A model generated the notes under the pieces. That model worked only from the letters and a program-made list of their open reading frames with translations, was not told the origin of the DNA and searched no databases. 64,000 nt of DNA from Bacillota bacterium. GTDB lineage: Bacteria; Bacillota; Clostridia; Lachnospirales; Lachnospiraceae. The position numbers were made by a program, and so were the translations under genes. This document shows, in pieces, positions 36,301 to 44,790 of the stretch. Location: the NCBI GenBank assembly GCA_023411215.1, contig JAEYOY010000083.1:11577-75576 (forward strand), read 5' to 3'. Position 1 is the first letter of the stretch; each line of letters begins with the position of its first letter.

Positions 36301-37996
36301 CATTAATCGAGGTCAGCTGTTCAATCTCGTAGGGTATTGGAATCTCCGGATTGACAAAGGTACTGTAACGGTCCGTAATCACTCCATTAATTAACTTCAC
36401 TGCACCGATTTCGATGATACGGTCATTGGTCTGGCTAAAGCCGGTGGTCTCAATGTCAAAGACTACAAAGGCGTCGTCAAGACTCTGCCCTTTCGCATTG
36501 GTTACAACCTCCTTGAGGTCATCCACCAGATAAGCCTCCATCCCATAGATCACTTTGAAATTCTTCGCCCGTTTCTGTTCCTCTTCATCCGCATAATCCT
36601 TCGGATTTATGGCATGACTGGCATCCGGAAAGGCTTGTACTACACCATGGTCAGTAATCGCTATGGCAGAATGTCCCCATTTGAAGGCACGCTTTACCAT
36701 TTTCTTTACATCAACCACAGAGTCCATATCACTCATCATTGTATGGGCATGAAGCTCCACACGTTTAGCAGGAGCATTATCATTTCTTGAATTACTTAAG
36801 AAATCTCCGATTGTCTTAATGCCTATGACCGAGCCAATTGTGATGTCTCTCTCGTAGGTATCATTCTGTGCGATACCCTTTAACGAAAAGAACCCGCCCG
36901 GTTTTAATAACGCGGTAATCTCATCCACTTCAATCGTCTTAGCATACAGCTTGACCTTGATGGAATCTGTATAATCTGTCATAACAAAGGTAATAATGCT
37001 TTTTTCATTACCAATGGTTCTGGTATCCGGCTTAATCAGCTTGCCTCGTATGACCACTTCTCCGATCTCCGCAATGATATCACAAATCGGAACGATAGCA
37101 CCTTCAAAATTCTTACCATATACGACGGATGGATCCTGAGGTAGTTTACGATAACTTCCCTTTCCTTTATCATAGGCACTCTTACCAAAACTCTTTGTCG
37201 CTGCCTGTTTAGGTGGCTCCGCTTTCGCTGGGATTTTCTTCGGTAACTCTGATTTAGCTGTATCTGCCTTTGCTAAAGTACCTTTATCTGACCCGTTTGT
37301 GTCTACTTGCGAGGTCTTCGATTGACTGATTACCAAGCTATCTTCTTCCTTTTTGAATCCAGTCTCGCCAGCTTCTAAACCGGTAGCCTGTCCTTGCTCG
37401 CCGGAGAGATTTACCTCAAAACCTTCTTCCAGAGCCTCCTTCTCTGACATACGAAGCATCTGTTCTCTATATTCCTGTTCATAATCCTTGTTCTTTTCCT
37501 TCGGTTCGATATAATCCATTACCACATGAACCGTATAATCAAACCGTTCCTGGAACATGGTCTCCAGGAAGTCCTTTAATTTTGTCATCTTTTCTTTTGC
37601 AACACAACTGTCTGTAACGCGAACCGTAATCCTCATATCCTCTACAGTTACTTCTGCTGTAGAAAAAAGATGGTAGGTTACAACACTAACCTCCTTCAGT
37701 TCCTCCAGAATACTATCCCGATAAATCGGATACAACTTAGTCAGTGTATACTGGGCAGACAACTCAAACCTAGGCTTAAGTACTGCTTTGTTGCCGGTAT
37801 GTAAAAAGAGCTGCCGATTCAGCAGTTCTTCCATCTTTCTTATTTGAACTCTGCCAATCAGCCGGGGACTTCGAAAGCAGACAAAGATATTCTTCGTCTG
37901 TTTCGAAGCGATTACCTTAACAACATCCACTTCACTATAAAGCTTCTGCAATTCCTGATCGGCAGATACCTGATCAAATGCTTCAAAAAATAACAT
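33383..37996 (-). CDS. polC: DNA polymerase III alpha subunit, PolC type
   Basis: A 1537-residue replicative polymerase. In order: N-terminal domain, OB fold (about 300-395), PHP domain starting H416-A-H-T, inserted DnaQ-like proofreading exonuclease with D514 and E516 (FDIETTG), then the palm, a Cys-rich zinc-binding part (about 1010-1050) and the C-terminal domain. It is about 100 residues longer than B. subtilis PolC. Part of this is a low-complexity Lys/Ala/Ser-rich linker (about 195-290). It ends the pyrH-to-polC gene block, two bases after ispG. Confidence 0.98.
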   Translation of the reverse strand: MLFFEAFDQVSADQELQKLYSEVDVVKVIASKQTKNIFVCFRSPRLIGRVQIRKMEELLNRQLFLHTGNKAVLKPRFELSAQYTLTKLYPIYRDSILEELKEVSVVTYHLFSTAEVTVEDMRITVRVTDSCVAKEKMTKLKDFLETMFQERFDYTVHVVMDYIEPKEKNKDYEQEYREQMLRMSEKEALEEGFEVNLSGEQGQATGLEAGETGFKKEEDSLVISQSKTSQVDTNGSDKGTLAKADTAKSELPKKIPAKAEPPKQAATKSFGKSAYDKGKGSYRKLPQDPSVVYGKNFEGAIVPICDIIAEIGEVVIRGKLIKPDTRTIGNEKSIITFVMTDYTDSIKVKLYAKTIEVDEITALLKPGGFFSLKGIAQNDTYERDITIGSVIGIKTIGDFLSNSRNDNAPAKRVELHAHTMMSDMDSVVDVKKMVKRAFKWGHSAIAITDHGVVQAFPDASHAINPKDYADEEEQKRAKNFKVIYGMEAYLVDDLKEVVTNAKGQSLDDAFVVFDIETTGFSQTNDRIIEIGAVKLINGVITDRYSTFVNPEIPIPYEIEQLTSINDNMVIHSPTIDLILPEFLAFCEGCSLVAHNASFDVGFISKNASRMGIDIDYTVIDTVGLSRILLPELSRYRLNVVAKALNISLENHHRAVDDAGATAEIFIKLVTMLKAREINKVDEIDKLGKMSAEAIRKLPAYHAILLAASDVGRVNLYKMVSLSHIEYYNKRPKIPKSLLMECREGIILGSACEAGEVFQAVLTNKSHEQIAKLVDFYDYLEIQPLCNNEFLIRSERSDDKDINTKEDLMELNRRIVALGEEYNKPVVATCDVHFLDPEDEVYRRIILAGKGFKDADEQAALYLRTTEEMLEEFSYLGRAKAEEVVITNSNLIADRIEKISPVRPDKCPPVLPNSEENLRNICYDKAHSMYGDPLPAPVEARLEHELKSIINNGFAVMYIIAQKLVWKSNEDGYLVGSRGSVGSSFVATMAGITEVNPLAPHYYCLNCHYSDFDSEEVKRYGGSSGCDMPDRNCPVCGQPLEKDGHDIPFETFLGFYGDKEPDIDLNFSGEYQSKAHDYTEVLFGKGHTFRAGTIGTLADKTAFGYVKNYYEERGIHKRNVEIDRIVDGCVGVRRTTGQHPGGIVVLPHGENIYSFTPVQRPANDMTTKTITTHFDYHSIDHNLLKLDILGHDDPTMIRMLEDLTGLNAQKIRLDDEKVLSLFHDTKALGIAPKDIDGCELGCLGIPEFGTDFVMQMVKDTQPKSFSDLVRISGLSHGTDVWLNNAQTLIQNDKCTLSTAICTRDDIMIFLIATGVEPGQSFKIMESVRKGKGLTPEMEQAMIAAGVPDWYIWSCKQIKYMFPKAHAAAYVMMAFRIAFFKVYYPTAYYAAYFSIRASAFNYELMCLGRNVLEQHIADYKKRSNTLTKKEQDTFKDMRIVQEMYARGFQFLPIDIYTAKAHAFQIIDGKLMPSLSTIDGLGDKAADAVVEAAKQGPFLSRDDFKIRCKVSSTVVDNMAKMGLFGELPASNQMSLMDFLQ

Positions 37997-37998
37997 GG

Positions 37999-39063
37999 CT
38001 ATTCTCCATCTCTAACCCAATTTAGCAATTCATTACGTAGCTCCTCTAAAAGCTTATCTTCAGAAACCTTCCGAAGAATCTCACCCTTCTTAATGATAAT
38101 GCCTTCTCCCTTACCACCGGCAATTCCGATATCCGCTTCTCTCGCTTCACCGGGGCCATTCACCGCACAGCCCATAACTGCCACCTTGATATCAAGATCC
38201 ATGTCTGCTACCATCTCTTCTACTTCGGTAGCCAGCTTAATCAAATTAATCTGAGTTCTACCGCAGGTCGGACAGGATACAACCTCAACCCCACCCTTAC
38301 GGTAACCCAGGGTTTTTAATATAAGCTTAGCTGAGCGGATCTCCTCTACCGGATCACCGGTCAAGGATACACGGATGGTATCACCGATTCCCTGATATAG
38401 AATCATGCCAAGGCCTAGAGCTGACTTAATATTTCCAGCATTGACCGTCCCTGCTTCGGTTATTCCTACATGGAGGGGATACTTGGTCAGTGGTGCAATT
38501 AATTCATGGGCATGAACGCACATCATTACATCGGAGGATTTGATGCTGATAACAATCTGGTCATAATCCATATCCTCAATACGCTTTACCTTATCTAACG
38601 CGCTATCTACAAGGCCCCTGGCGGTTACCTTACCGTATTTTGCTATAATTTCCTTCTCCAGAGAACCGCTGTTGACACCGACACGGATGGGAATACTTCT
38701 CTCCTTCGCAACCGTTACTACTGCCTTCAGCTTCTCTTCATTTCCGATATTACCGGGATTAATTCGGATCTTATCCGCACCACTCTCCATCGCTGCAATT
38801 GCTAGACGATAGTCAAAATGAATATCGGCCACCAAGGGAATTGATATTTGCTTCTTAATCTCCTTAAAGGCAGCCGCTGCCTCCATACTTGGGACGGTAC
38901 ACCGAACAATCTCACAACCTGCTTCTGTTAACCTCTTAATCTGATCAACGGTAGCCAATACATCTTCGGTTCTTGTATTTGTCATAGATTGGATCAAGAT
39001 CGGATGGCCGCCTCCGATTACCCGATCGCCAATCCTTATTACCTTTGTATTATCACGGTACAT
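37999..39063 (-). CDS. ispG: 4-hydroxy-3-methylbut-2-enyl diphosphate synthase (flavodoxin)
   Basis: A 354-residue GcpE/IspG. The cluster-binding cysteines are seen in SCPTCGRTQ and VAVMGCAVNGPGEA, and the N-terminal VIRIGDRVIGGGHPILIQSMT is typical. It converts methylerythritol cyclodiphosphate to HMBPP with a [4Fe-4S] cluster, in the same pathway as dxr in this block. It follows rseP after 112 bp and is almost joined to polC. Confidence 0.97.
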   Translation of the reverse strand: MYRDNTKVIRIGDRVIGGGHPILIQSMTNTRTEDVLATVDQIKRLTEAGCEIVRCTVPSMEAAAAFKEIKKQISIPLVADIHFDYRLAIAAMESGADKIRINPGNIGNEEKLKAVVTVAKERSIPIRVGVNSGSLEKEIIAKYGKVTARGLVDSALDKVKRIEDMDYDQIVISIKSSDVMMCVHAHELIAPLTKYPLHVGITEAGTVNAGNIKSALGLGMILYQGIGDTIRVSLTGDPVEEIRSAKLILKTLGYRKGGVEVVSCPTCGRTQINLIKLATEVEEMVADMDLDIKVAVMGCAVNGPGEAREADIGIAGGKGEGIIIKKGEILRKVSEDKLLEELRNELLNWVRDGE

Positions 39064-39175
39064 TGTTCTACCACCTTTCGTAAATATCCCAAAAATCTAC
39101 TTTCATAGACAATAATTAATCGCTTTTACTAAGAAATCTTTCATTTCTATGAAGGTTAATAATTCTTATCTTACA

Positions 39176-40468
39176 TCACTGAAAGATATTACGGATATCA
39201 TTGAACATTACAAATACCATAAGCAGCATTAATAAGGCCATTCCTACTAGATGAACCACAGCCTCTTTCTCCTTAGGAACCGGCTTTTTACGGATTGCTT
39301 CGATTAGTATAAATACAATCCTTCCTCCATCAAGAGCCGGAAGAGGAAGAAGGTTCATAACACCTAAGTTAGCACTTAAGAGTATACTAAACTGTGCTAA
39401 GGAAAGTAAGGTTGCGTGAATACCGTAATCCTCTGATTCCGAGACGATATCTCCCACCACATTTACGATACCTACCGGACCGGATACCTCTTTCATACTT
39501 GCCTTTCCCATAATCAGATGACCGAGACTCTTTATCGTATTCACCACATTGAGTTTCAGCTCGTAAAAGCTATATTTAACCGCCTCCAAAGCACTAACCT
39601 TTTCACGATATTGATTATAATTCCAACCCATATCATATCCGCTTTGTACCAGCTTTGGCACTACGGTGACCTCTGTCTCCTGCCCATCTCTCAGATAGGT
39701 CAGTGTTATCGCTTCCTTTGACAGAGGATGTGTATCCAGGTAATCCGCCAGATCCCTCGCGGATCGAATGTTAACTCCATTAATACCAACAATGACATCC
39801 CCAACTTTCACACCAGCCTGTTCCAAAGGATATCCTTCTACAATTGCCTCTAATTTTGCTGTTGGATTTGTGGAGGTATAGGAACAGCCCAATTTGTAAT
39901 CATCACGCCAGGTAGGAGTCACCTGCAAAGTAAGCTCTTCTCCGTTACGAAGAACCGTCACATCAACTGGTTTTTCGGATAAATTGTTAAAATAGAAATA
40001 GTACTGTATATCTCTCGAAAAATGGATAGGCGATCCATCTATTTCCTTGATTATGTCACCCTTTATCAGGCCAGCTACCTCGGCAGGACTACCTTCATTC
40101 ACCTTTTCAATATAGGGCTTATCAATACCGACATCTCCCAAAACGATTAAAGCAAGCACAAATGCAAGAATGAAATTAAAAGTCGCACCTGCAATAATAA
40201 CGGAAAATCTTGCCCATACACCCTTCTTACCAAAGGCACCGTCATCATCCACACTCTCGTCCTCACCGAGCATCATACAGGAGCCACCAAAGGGCAGCAG
40301 CTTTAGTGAATATCTGGTTCCCTTACGAACAAAGCTTGCAATTCTTGGTCCCATACCGACCGAAAATTCTGTTACCGTAATTCCGTTCGCTTTTGCCAGA
40401 AGAAAATGTCCAAGCTCGTGGATTACTACGATAAGACCTAAAATTAGTACAGCTACAATTATATTCAT
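39176..40468 (-). CDS. rseP: RseP-type site-2 metalloprotease
   Basis: A 430-residue intramembrane zinc protease. The HExxH motif (H17-E18-L-G-H21) is in the first membrane helix. Two PDZ domains follow (about 115-180 and 195-265), then the second catalytic element NLLPLPALDGG. It cuts membrane-embedded anti-sigma factors or signal-peptide remnants. The duplicated PDZ region is longer than in some Bacillus RasP. It sits between dxr and ispG, its usual place in Firmicutes. Confidence 0.95.
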   Translation of the reverse strand: MNIIVAVLILGLIVVIHELGHFLLAKANGITVTEFSVGMGPRIASFVRKGTRYSLKLLPFGGSCMMLGEDESVDDDGAFGKKGVWARFSVIIAGATFNFILAFVLALIVLGDVGIDKPYIEKVNEGSPAEVAGLIKGDIIKEIDGSPIHFSRDIQYYFYFNNLSEKPVDVTVLRNGEELTLQVTPTWRDDYKLGCSYTSTNPTAKLEAIVEGYPLEQAGVKVGDVIVGINGVNIRSARDLADYLDTHPLSKEAITLTYLRDGQETEVTVVPKLVQSGYDMGWNYNQYREKVSALEAVKYSFYELKLNVVNTIKSLGHLIMGKASMKEVSGPVGIVNVVGDIVSESEDYGIHATLLSLAQFSILLSANLGVMNLLPLPALDGGRIVFILIEAIRKKPVPKEKEAVVHLVGMALLMLLMVFVMFNDIRNIFQ

Positions 40469-40508
40469 AAATGTTCAATCCTTTCTTATCTCCGAAGCAA
40501 TGATGTTG

Positions 40509-40641
40509 TTACAGTTTGACCATGCATTTAACACGATAGGGAAGAAAGCTTGCTTATCTTTGTATATCGTGTTGAAAAATTGTGAGGTGCTCTGTCTTAA
40601 TGAGATGTAGCGAAGCGAAATCGAGCTTATGGCTAAACTGT
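40509..40641. repeat. Large imperfect palindrome in the rseP-dxr spacer
   Basis: Outer arms ACAGTTT/AAACTGT (40511-40517 and 40635-40641) with CCAT/ATGG inside, and an inner 9-bp arm AACACGATA/TATCGTGTT (40530-40538 and 40565-40573). The arms could fold as one long RNA or DNA hairpin. It does not resemble the neighbouring element at 42 kb. Confidence 0.55.
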
Positions 40642-40689
40642 TACATGATGTAACCACATAATTCTTATATTAATGTCTATCATTATACA

Positions 40690-41847
40690 TCATAATCCGG
40701 ATTCCGTAAAACCTCTTACAAAATCATATGTTTCTTGTTCTGTGTTCAGAATTTCTTTTAATGAAGGGTTAGCAATCAATTTATGATGCTGCATTGCCTT
40801 CTCGATCAGCGTAGGGATTGCAAGGAATTCAATCTTTCCCTTTAGAAACTCAGCAACAGCCCATTCATTTGCAGCATTATATACCGTAGGCATACTTCCA
40901 CCTCTACGTCCGGCTTCATAGGCCAGCCGTAAACCGAAGAAAGTATCCATATCCGGTTCCTCAAAGGTTAATTGTTTTAATCGATAAAAATCAACACGTT
41001 CCCCATGTAGTAGAGGCTTTCTTTCTGGATAAAATAGCGCATATTGAATAGGAAGCTTCATATCAGGCACTCCTAGCTGAGCAATAATACTGCCATCAAT
41101 ATATTCAACCATCGAATGAATAATACTCTGCGGGTGAACTACAACCTGAATATCCTCAAGGCACATATCAAACAGCCAAGCTGCTTCCAGAACCTCAAGA
41201 CCTTTGTTAACCATTGTCGCTGAATCAATAGTAATCTTCTGTCCCATAGCCCAATTTGGATGCTTCAGCGCATCCTTAGGAGACTTATTTTTAAGATCTG
41301 TTAACTTCATGCCACGGAACGGTCCACCGGAGGCTGTTAAGAGTATCTTATAAGCCTTTTTCTTATCTTCCCCATTCAATGACTGAAATATAGCACAATG
41401 CTCACTATCCACCGGAAGTAATGATACACCCTTTTCCTTTACCAATGGCATAATAATATGACCTGCCGTTACCAAAGTTTCTTTATTTGCTAAAGCAATA
41501 TGCTTTCCCGCCTTAATCCCTTCAATCGTAGGCTGAATCCCAATCATACCTACCATCGCAGTGACTAACGTATCTGCCTCTGCCTCCGTAGCACATTCGA
41601 TCAGACCTTCCATGCCGGTCACTACCTTTACTGAAAGATCCGAGAGTCTTTCCTTCAACAGCTTTGCTTTATTCTCCCGATATACGCAAACAAGGTTCGG
41701 CAAAAATTCGCGAACCTGTCTCTCCAATAAATCTATATTAGAATCAACCGCCAGGGCTGTAACTTTCAACTCTTGATTCTCTCTGACAATATCTAAGGTC
41801 TGGGTTCCAATGGAACCCGTAGAACCGAGAATACCAATCTTCTTCAT
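40690..41847 (-). CDS. dxr: 1-deoxy-D-xylulose 5-phosphate reductoisomerase
   Basis: A 385-residue Dxr. The NADPH-binding motif GSTGSIG (residues 6-12), the metal/substrate site (VDSEHCAIFQ) and the flexible-loop region (ASGGPFRG) are present. It makes methylerythritol 4-phosphate, the committed step to isoprenoids, and the undecaprenyl carrier synthesised by uppS nearby depends on it. GGAGG seven bases upstream sets the start at 41847. The spacer to cdsA is unusually long (539 bp) and filled with repeats. Confidence 0.97.
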   Translation of the reverse strand: MKKIGILGSTGSIGTQTLDIVRENQELKVTALAVDSNIDLLERQVREFLPNLVCVYRENKAKLLKERLSDLSVKVVTGMEGLIECATEAEADTLVTAMVGMIGIQPTIEGIKAGKHIALANKETLVTAGHIIMPLVKEKGVSLLPVDSEHCAIFQSLNGEDKKKAYKILLTASGGPFRGMKLTDLKNKSPKDALKHPNWAMGQKITIDSATMVNKGLEVLEAAWLFDMCLEDIQVVVHPQSIIHSMVEYIDGSIIAQLGVPDMKLPIQYALFYPERKPLLHGERVDFYRLKQLTFEEPDMDTFFGLRLAYEAGRRGGSMPTVYNAANEWAVAEFLKGKIEFLAIPTLIEKAMQHHKLIANPSLKEILNTEQETYDFVRGFTESGL

Positions 41848-41988
41848 TCTAAAACCTCCATAATGCTGCCTCACGACAATTTATCTATACTATACCCCAA
41901 TCCATCCATAAATTCAAATAATCCATAAAAATTTCATAATTACCATAAAAATCGCCTCAGTATTATGAAACGACATCGGAAAGATATT

Positions 41989-42087
41989 TTCCAATGGACA
42001 GCTGGATTTATGCCTGAGGCTTGTAAAATGCATCCCGACAGGAGGGAAAGACAAGCAAATTACGTGTACTGTTCCCTTATCAAGTCA
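41989..42087 (-). repeat. Structured repeat, copy 1
   Basis: A 99-bp unit that matches copy 2 with four mismatches and no gaps. Read on the minus strand it begins near CTTGATAAG, forms a stem GGGAA/TTCCC (42044-42048 and 42072-42076) and ends near TCCATTGGAA. Confidence 0.85.
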
Positions 42088-42155
42088 TAGACCAAAAACT
42101 TCAAAATCACTTATCAATACCTATATTATCATTTTTGAAGACAATAAACTTCTCT

Positions 42156-42250
42156 CTTGATAAGAGGACGGCTATACGAAATTTGCGCAGACCGTCCGAC
42201 CGAGGGGCTTATGCATTGTCAAGACTCTAAATCCTGCTGTTCCAATGGAC
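42156..42250 (+). repeat. Structured repeat, copy 3 (inverted, diverged)
   Basis: A diverged copy on the opposite strand, aligning with copies 1 and 2 over CTTGATAAG, ACGAAATTTGC, ATGCATT and AAATCC..GCTGT. Its stem is GGACGG/CCGTCC (42166-42171 and 42192-42197), so both arms have changed together while pairing is kept. With copy 2 it forms a palindrome of about 180 bp. Confidence 0.7.
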
Positions 42251-42338
42251 AGCTGGATTTATGCCTGAGGCTTGTAAAATGCATCCCGACAGGAGGGAAA
42301 GGCAAGAAAATTTCGTGTACCGTTCCCTTATCAAGTCA
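42240..42338 (-). repeat. Structured repeat, copy 2
   Basis: Same direction and length as copy 1, 251 bp further on (about 96% identical). It overlaps the end of inverted copy 3 by some 10 bases. Confidence 0.85.
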
Positions 42339-42386
42339 GAAGCCATAATATTTCAAAAATGATTTCATAACCAGGTTTTAAATTAA

Positions 42387-43184
42387 TTAAAGCATCACAG
42401 CCAGATAGAATACAATCGGCGCGGTAAAAATAATACTGTCGAAGCGGTCAAGGATGCCGCCGTGACCTGGAATTAAGGTTCCATAATCCTTAATATTATG
42501 ATTACGCTTGATCGCAGAGGCAGCCAAATCTCCAATCTGGGAAATAACGCTGGAAACTGCTCCGATTACTGCAAAAATCAACTGGGGATTCTGTAATTCG
42601 GTAATATTGTTTCCAATGGCGGTTGCATAAAGAAATCCGATTAATGCGGCACCTGCTATTCCACCGATACAACCCTCCAGTGATTTCTTGGGGCTCAGCT
42701 TCGGAGCAAATTTATGCTTTCCAAAGAGTACCCCGACCGCATATGCACAGGTATCAGAGCCCCATGCTCCGATAAATATCAACCATACAATCCATGCACC
42801 ATCCTCAAGAATACGAACCTGATATATGTAGCTAAGCATGATACTAACATAGAAGAGACCAAAGAAAGAGACTGCAATCTGTTCCGTTGAGTATTTGGGG
42901 AAGCCAAAAACATATACAAACATTAATAACATTAAGAAAAAGATAAAAAGCATCATCTGATATTGGGGCAAATCAATATACAACAGAATATAAAAGCTCA
43001 AACCACAGATGTATCCTAAAATACCAGGTAAAGAACGATGTACATTGACTATTTTATAAAGCTCATACAATCCTATCATTGATATTACCAACAGCACTCC
43101 AAAAAGTAAGTCACCTCCCAGAATAACTACTGCAATCGTAATCGCTAATAAAACAATTCCGCTGATTAATCTTGTCCTAAACAT
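42387..43184 (-). CDS. cdsA: Phosphatidate cytidylyltransferase
   Basis: A 265-residue polytopic membrane protein with about seven to eight helices and the C-terminal CDP-DAG synthase signature (AIKRNHNIKDYGTLIPGHGGI, then LDRFDS). It activates phosphatidic acid as CDP-diacylglycerol for phospholipid synthesis. GGGAGG eight bases before the ATG at 43184 sets the start. It stands between uppS and dxr, as usual. Confidence 0.96.
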   Translation of the reverse strand: MFRTRLISGIVLLAITIAVVILGGDLLFGVLLVISMIGLYELYKIVNVHRSLPGILGYICGLSFYILLYIDLPQYQMMLFIFFLMLLMFVYVFGFPKYSTEQIAVSFFGLFYVSIMLSYIYQVRILEDGAWIVWLIFIGAWGSDTCAYAVGVLFGKHKFAPKLSPKKSLEGCIGGIAGAALIGFLYATAIGNNITELQNPQLIFAVIGAVSSVISQIGDLAASAIKRNHNIKDYGTLIPGHGGILDRFDSIIFTAPIVFYLAVML

Positions 43185-43306
43185 CGTATATCCTCCCATG
43201 CCGCTTCTTTCCTGCAGCTTATATATTCCAATTCCACCTGATGTAAAGCCAGTTCTGTGTATGTGAAGGCACGAACCTAAATTGTATGACTTAATACTTT
43301 ACTGGT

Positions 43307-44023
43307 TTATGATAAACCTCCGAATTTTCTGGTTCGGTTACTATAATATTCCACTGCCTTAATCAGTTCTGCCTTATTAAAATCCGGCCAAAGCACATCC
43401 GGAAAATAGAACTCGGTATACGCAAGCTGCCAAAGCAGGAAATTCGAAAGTCTCTGTTCTCCGCTGGTACGAATGAGCAAATCCGGATCTGGTATACCAT
43501 TTGTATCCAGATATTGTTCAAACATTGCTTCATCTATATGATCAATTTCTGTTTTATTCGATTTTATATCCTGGGCCAGTGCCTTTGCCGCTCTTATAAG
43601 CTCATCTCTACCGCCGTAGTTAATGGCAACCTGAAATTTTAGTCCTGTATTATTCTTTGAGGCTTCCTCCAGGACTGCTATACTTCTCCTCAAATTCTCC
43701 GGTAATTTTGAAGTATCACCAATGATACGAACCCGCATATTATTCTTAGTACTAGTCTTAACACTTGTCTCGAGATAGGTTGCCAGAAGCTTCATTAAAG
43801 CCTCTACCTCTTCCTGCGGCCGTACCCAGTTTTCAGTAGAGAAAGCATACACCGTAAGATATTCAATTCCCATTTTATAAGCTTCTTCGCAGATTTTTTC
43901 CACGTTCTTACTACCCTGGGTATGCCCATAATTTCTTGGCATTCTTTTCTTCTTAGCCCAACGGCCGTTACCATCCATAATAATTGCCACATGCTTCGGT
44001 ACGTTCAACTCATTTTCCTGCAT
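43307..44023 (-). CDS. uppS: Undecaprenyl diphosphate synthase (isoprenyl transferase)
   Basis: A 238-residue cis-prenyltransferase. The catalytic MDGNGRWA (D17) and its following basic helix, the YAFSTENW segment and the late DLLIRTSGEQRLSNFLLWQ are intact. It condenses isopentenyl units to the C55 carrier lipid used for peptidoglycan and by the polysaccharide locus in this window. It is separated from frr by a hairpin element and from cdsA by 122 bp. Confidence 0.97.
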   Translation of the reverse strand: MQENELNVPKHVAIIMDGNGRWAKKKRMPRNYGHTQGSKNVEKICEEAYKMGIEYLTVYAFSTENWVRPQEEVEALMKLLATYLETSVKTSTKNNMRVRIIGDTSKLPENLRRSIAVLEEASKNNTGLKFQVAINYGGRDELIRAAKALAQDIKSNKTEIDHIDEAMFEQYLDTNGIPDPDLLIRTSGEQRLSNFLLWQLAYTEFYFPDVLWPDFNKAELIKAVEYYSNRTRKFGGLS

Positions 44024-44064
44024 CCGTCTTCTCCTATTCTAACCAACCAAACCATGAATAATAA

Positions 44065-44132
44065 GGGTGTTTCAAAAGAAGACTTTATTCATCCTCACTC
44101 CGCTTGTCATGAATAAAACTTTTGAAACACCC
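44065..44132. repeat. MITE-like 68-bp palindrome between frr and uppS
   Basis: Ends are a perfect 14-bp inverted repeat (GGGTGTTTCAAAAG/CTTTTGAAACACCC), with a further inner 9-bp pairing TTTATTCAT/ATGAATAAA. This resembles the termini of small non-autonomous elements, but could also act as a terminator or RNA processing hairpin. Confidence 0.65.
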
Positions 44133-44204
44133 TAAAAATACACTAATATATATACATCTTAAGTTCCTACTGTAATTCTTTCAAAGGTTTTACTATTTTA
44201 TCCT

Positions 44205-44759
44205 TTAGACAGTAAGAATTTCCTTTGATTTGTCTTCCATGATACGATCGATTTCAGCAATATAATGATCGGTAACCTTTTGAACATTGTCCTCAAGGTG
44301 TTTGAACTCATCCTCAGAGATTTCACTTGCTTTATTCTGCTTCTTAAATAGCTCGTTCGCATCTCTTCTGATGTTTCTTACAGCAACCTTAGCATTCTCT
44401 GCTTTTTTCTTAACGTCCTTCACAAGCTCTTTTCTTCTTTCCTCGGTAAGCTCAGGAAATACAAGACGAATAATCTTTCCGTCATTGCTAGGTGTTAAGC
44501 CTAAGTCTGAATTAATGATCGCTTTCTCAATCTCTCTGATTAGCTTACTTTCCCATGGCTGTATCTGAATTACTCGTGCCTCAGGAACAGAAACATTAGC
44601 TACAGACTGTAATGCGGAAGGCTGTCCATAATAATCCACTCTGAGTTTATCTAAAAGATGAGGATTTGCTCTGCCCGCACGGATTGTGGAATACTCTTCT
44701 TTTAATGCTTCCACCGTTTTTACCATTTTTGTACTGAATTGTTCTAGCTTTGCATCCAT
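44205..44759 (-). CDS. frr: Ribosome recycling factor
   Basis: A 184-residue RRF with the typical helical sequence (EYSTIRAGRANPHLLDKLRVDYYG, then the NDGKIIRL strand and RRDANELFKKQ). It splits post-termination ribosomes with EF-G. The ATG at 44759 is preferred because GGAGG lies seven bases upstream; an ATG two codons earlier is too close. Only 31 bp separates it from pyrH. Confidence 0.98.
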   Translation of the reverse strand: MDAKLEQFSTKMVKTVEALKEEYSTIRAGRANPHLLDKLRVDYYGQPSALQSVANVSVPEARVIQIQPWESKLIREIEKAIINSDLGLTPSNDGKIIRLVFPELTEERRKELVKDVKKKAENAKVAVRNIRRDANELFKKQNKASEISEDEFKHLEDNVQKVTDHYIAEIDRIMEDKSKEILTV

Positions 44760-44790
44760 TTTCATCCCTCCATTATATTAATAATTTATC

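Noticed and set aside
41848..42386. OLE-type large ornate RNA between isoprenoid genes
   Set aside because: The spacer is made of three short related copies and lacks the length and arrangement expected of OLE RNA.
43201..43306. Similarity between the cdsA leader and the pyrH leader (AATTTAGGTTCGTGCC against GAATTAGGTTTGTAGC)
   Set aside because: The match is only about ten bases and in opposite orientation; too weak to call a shared element.
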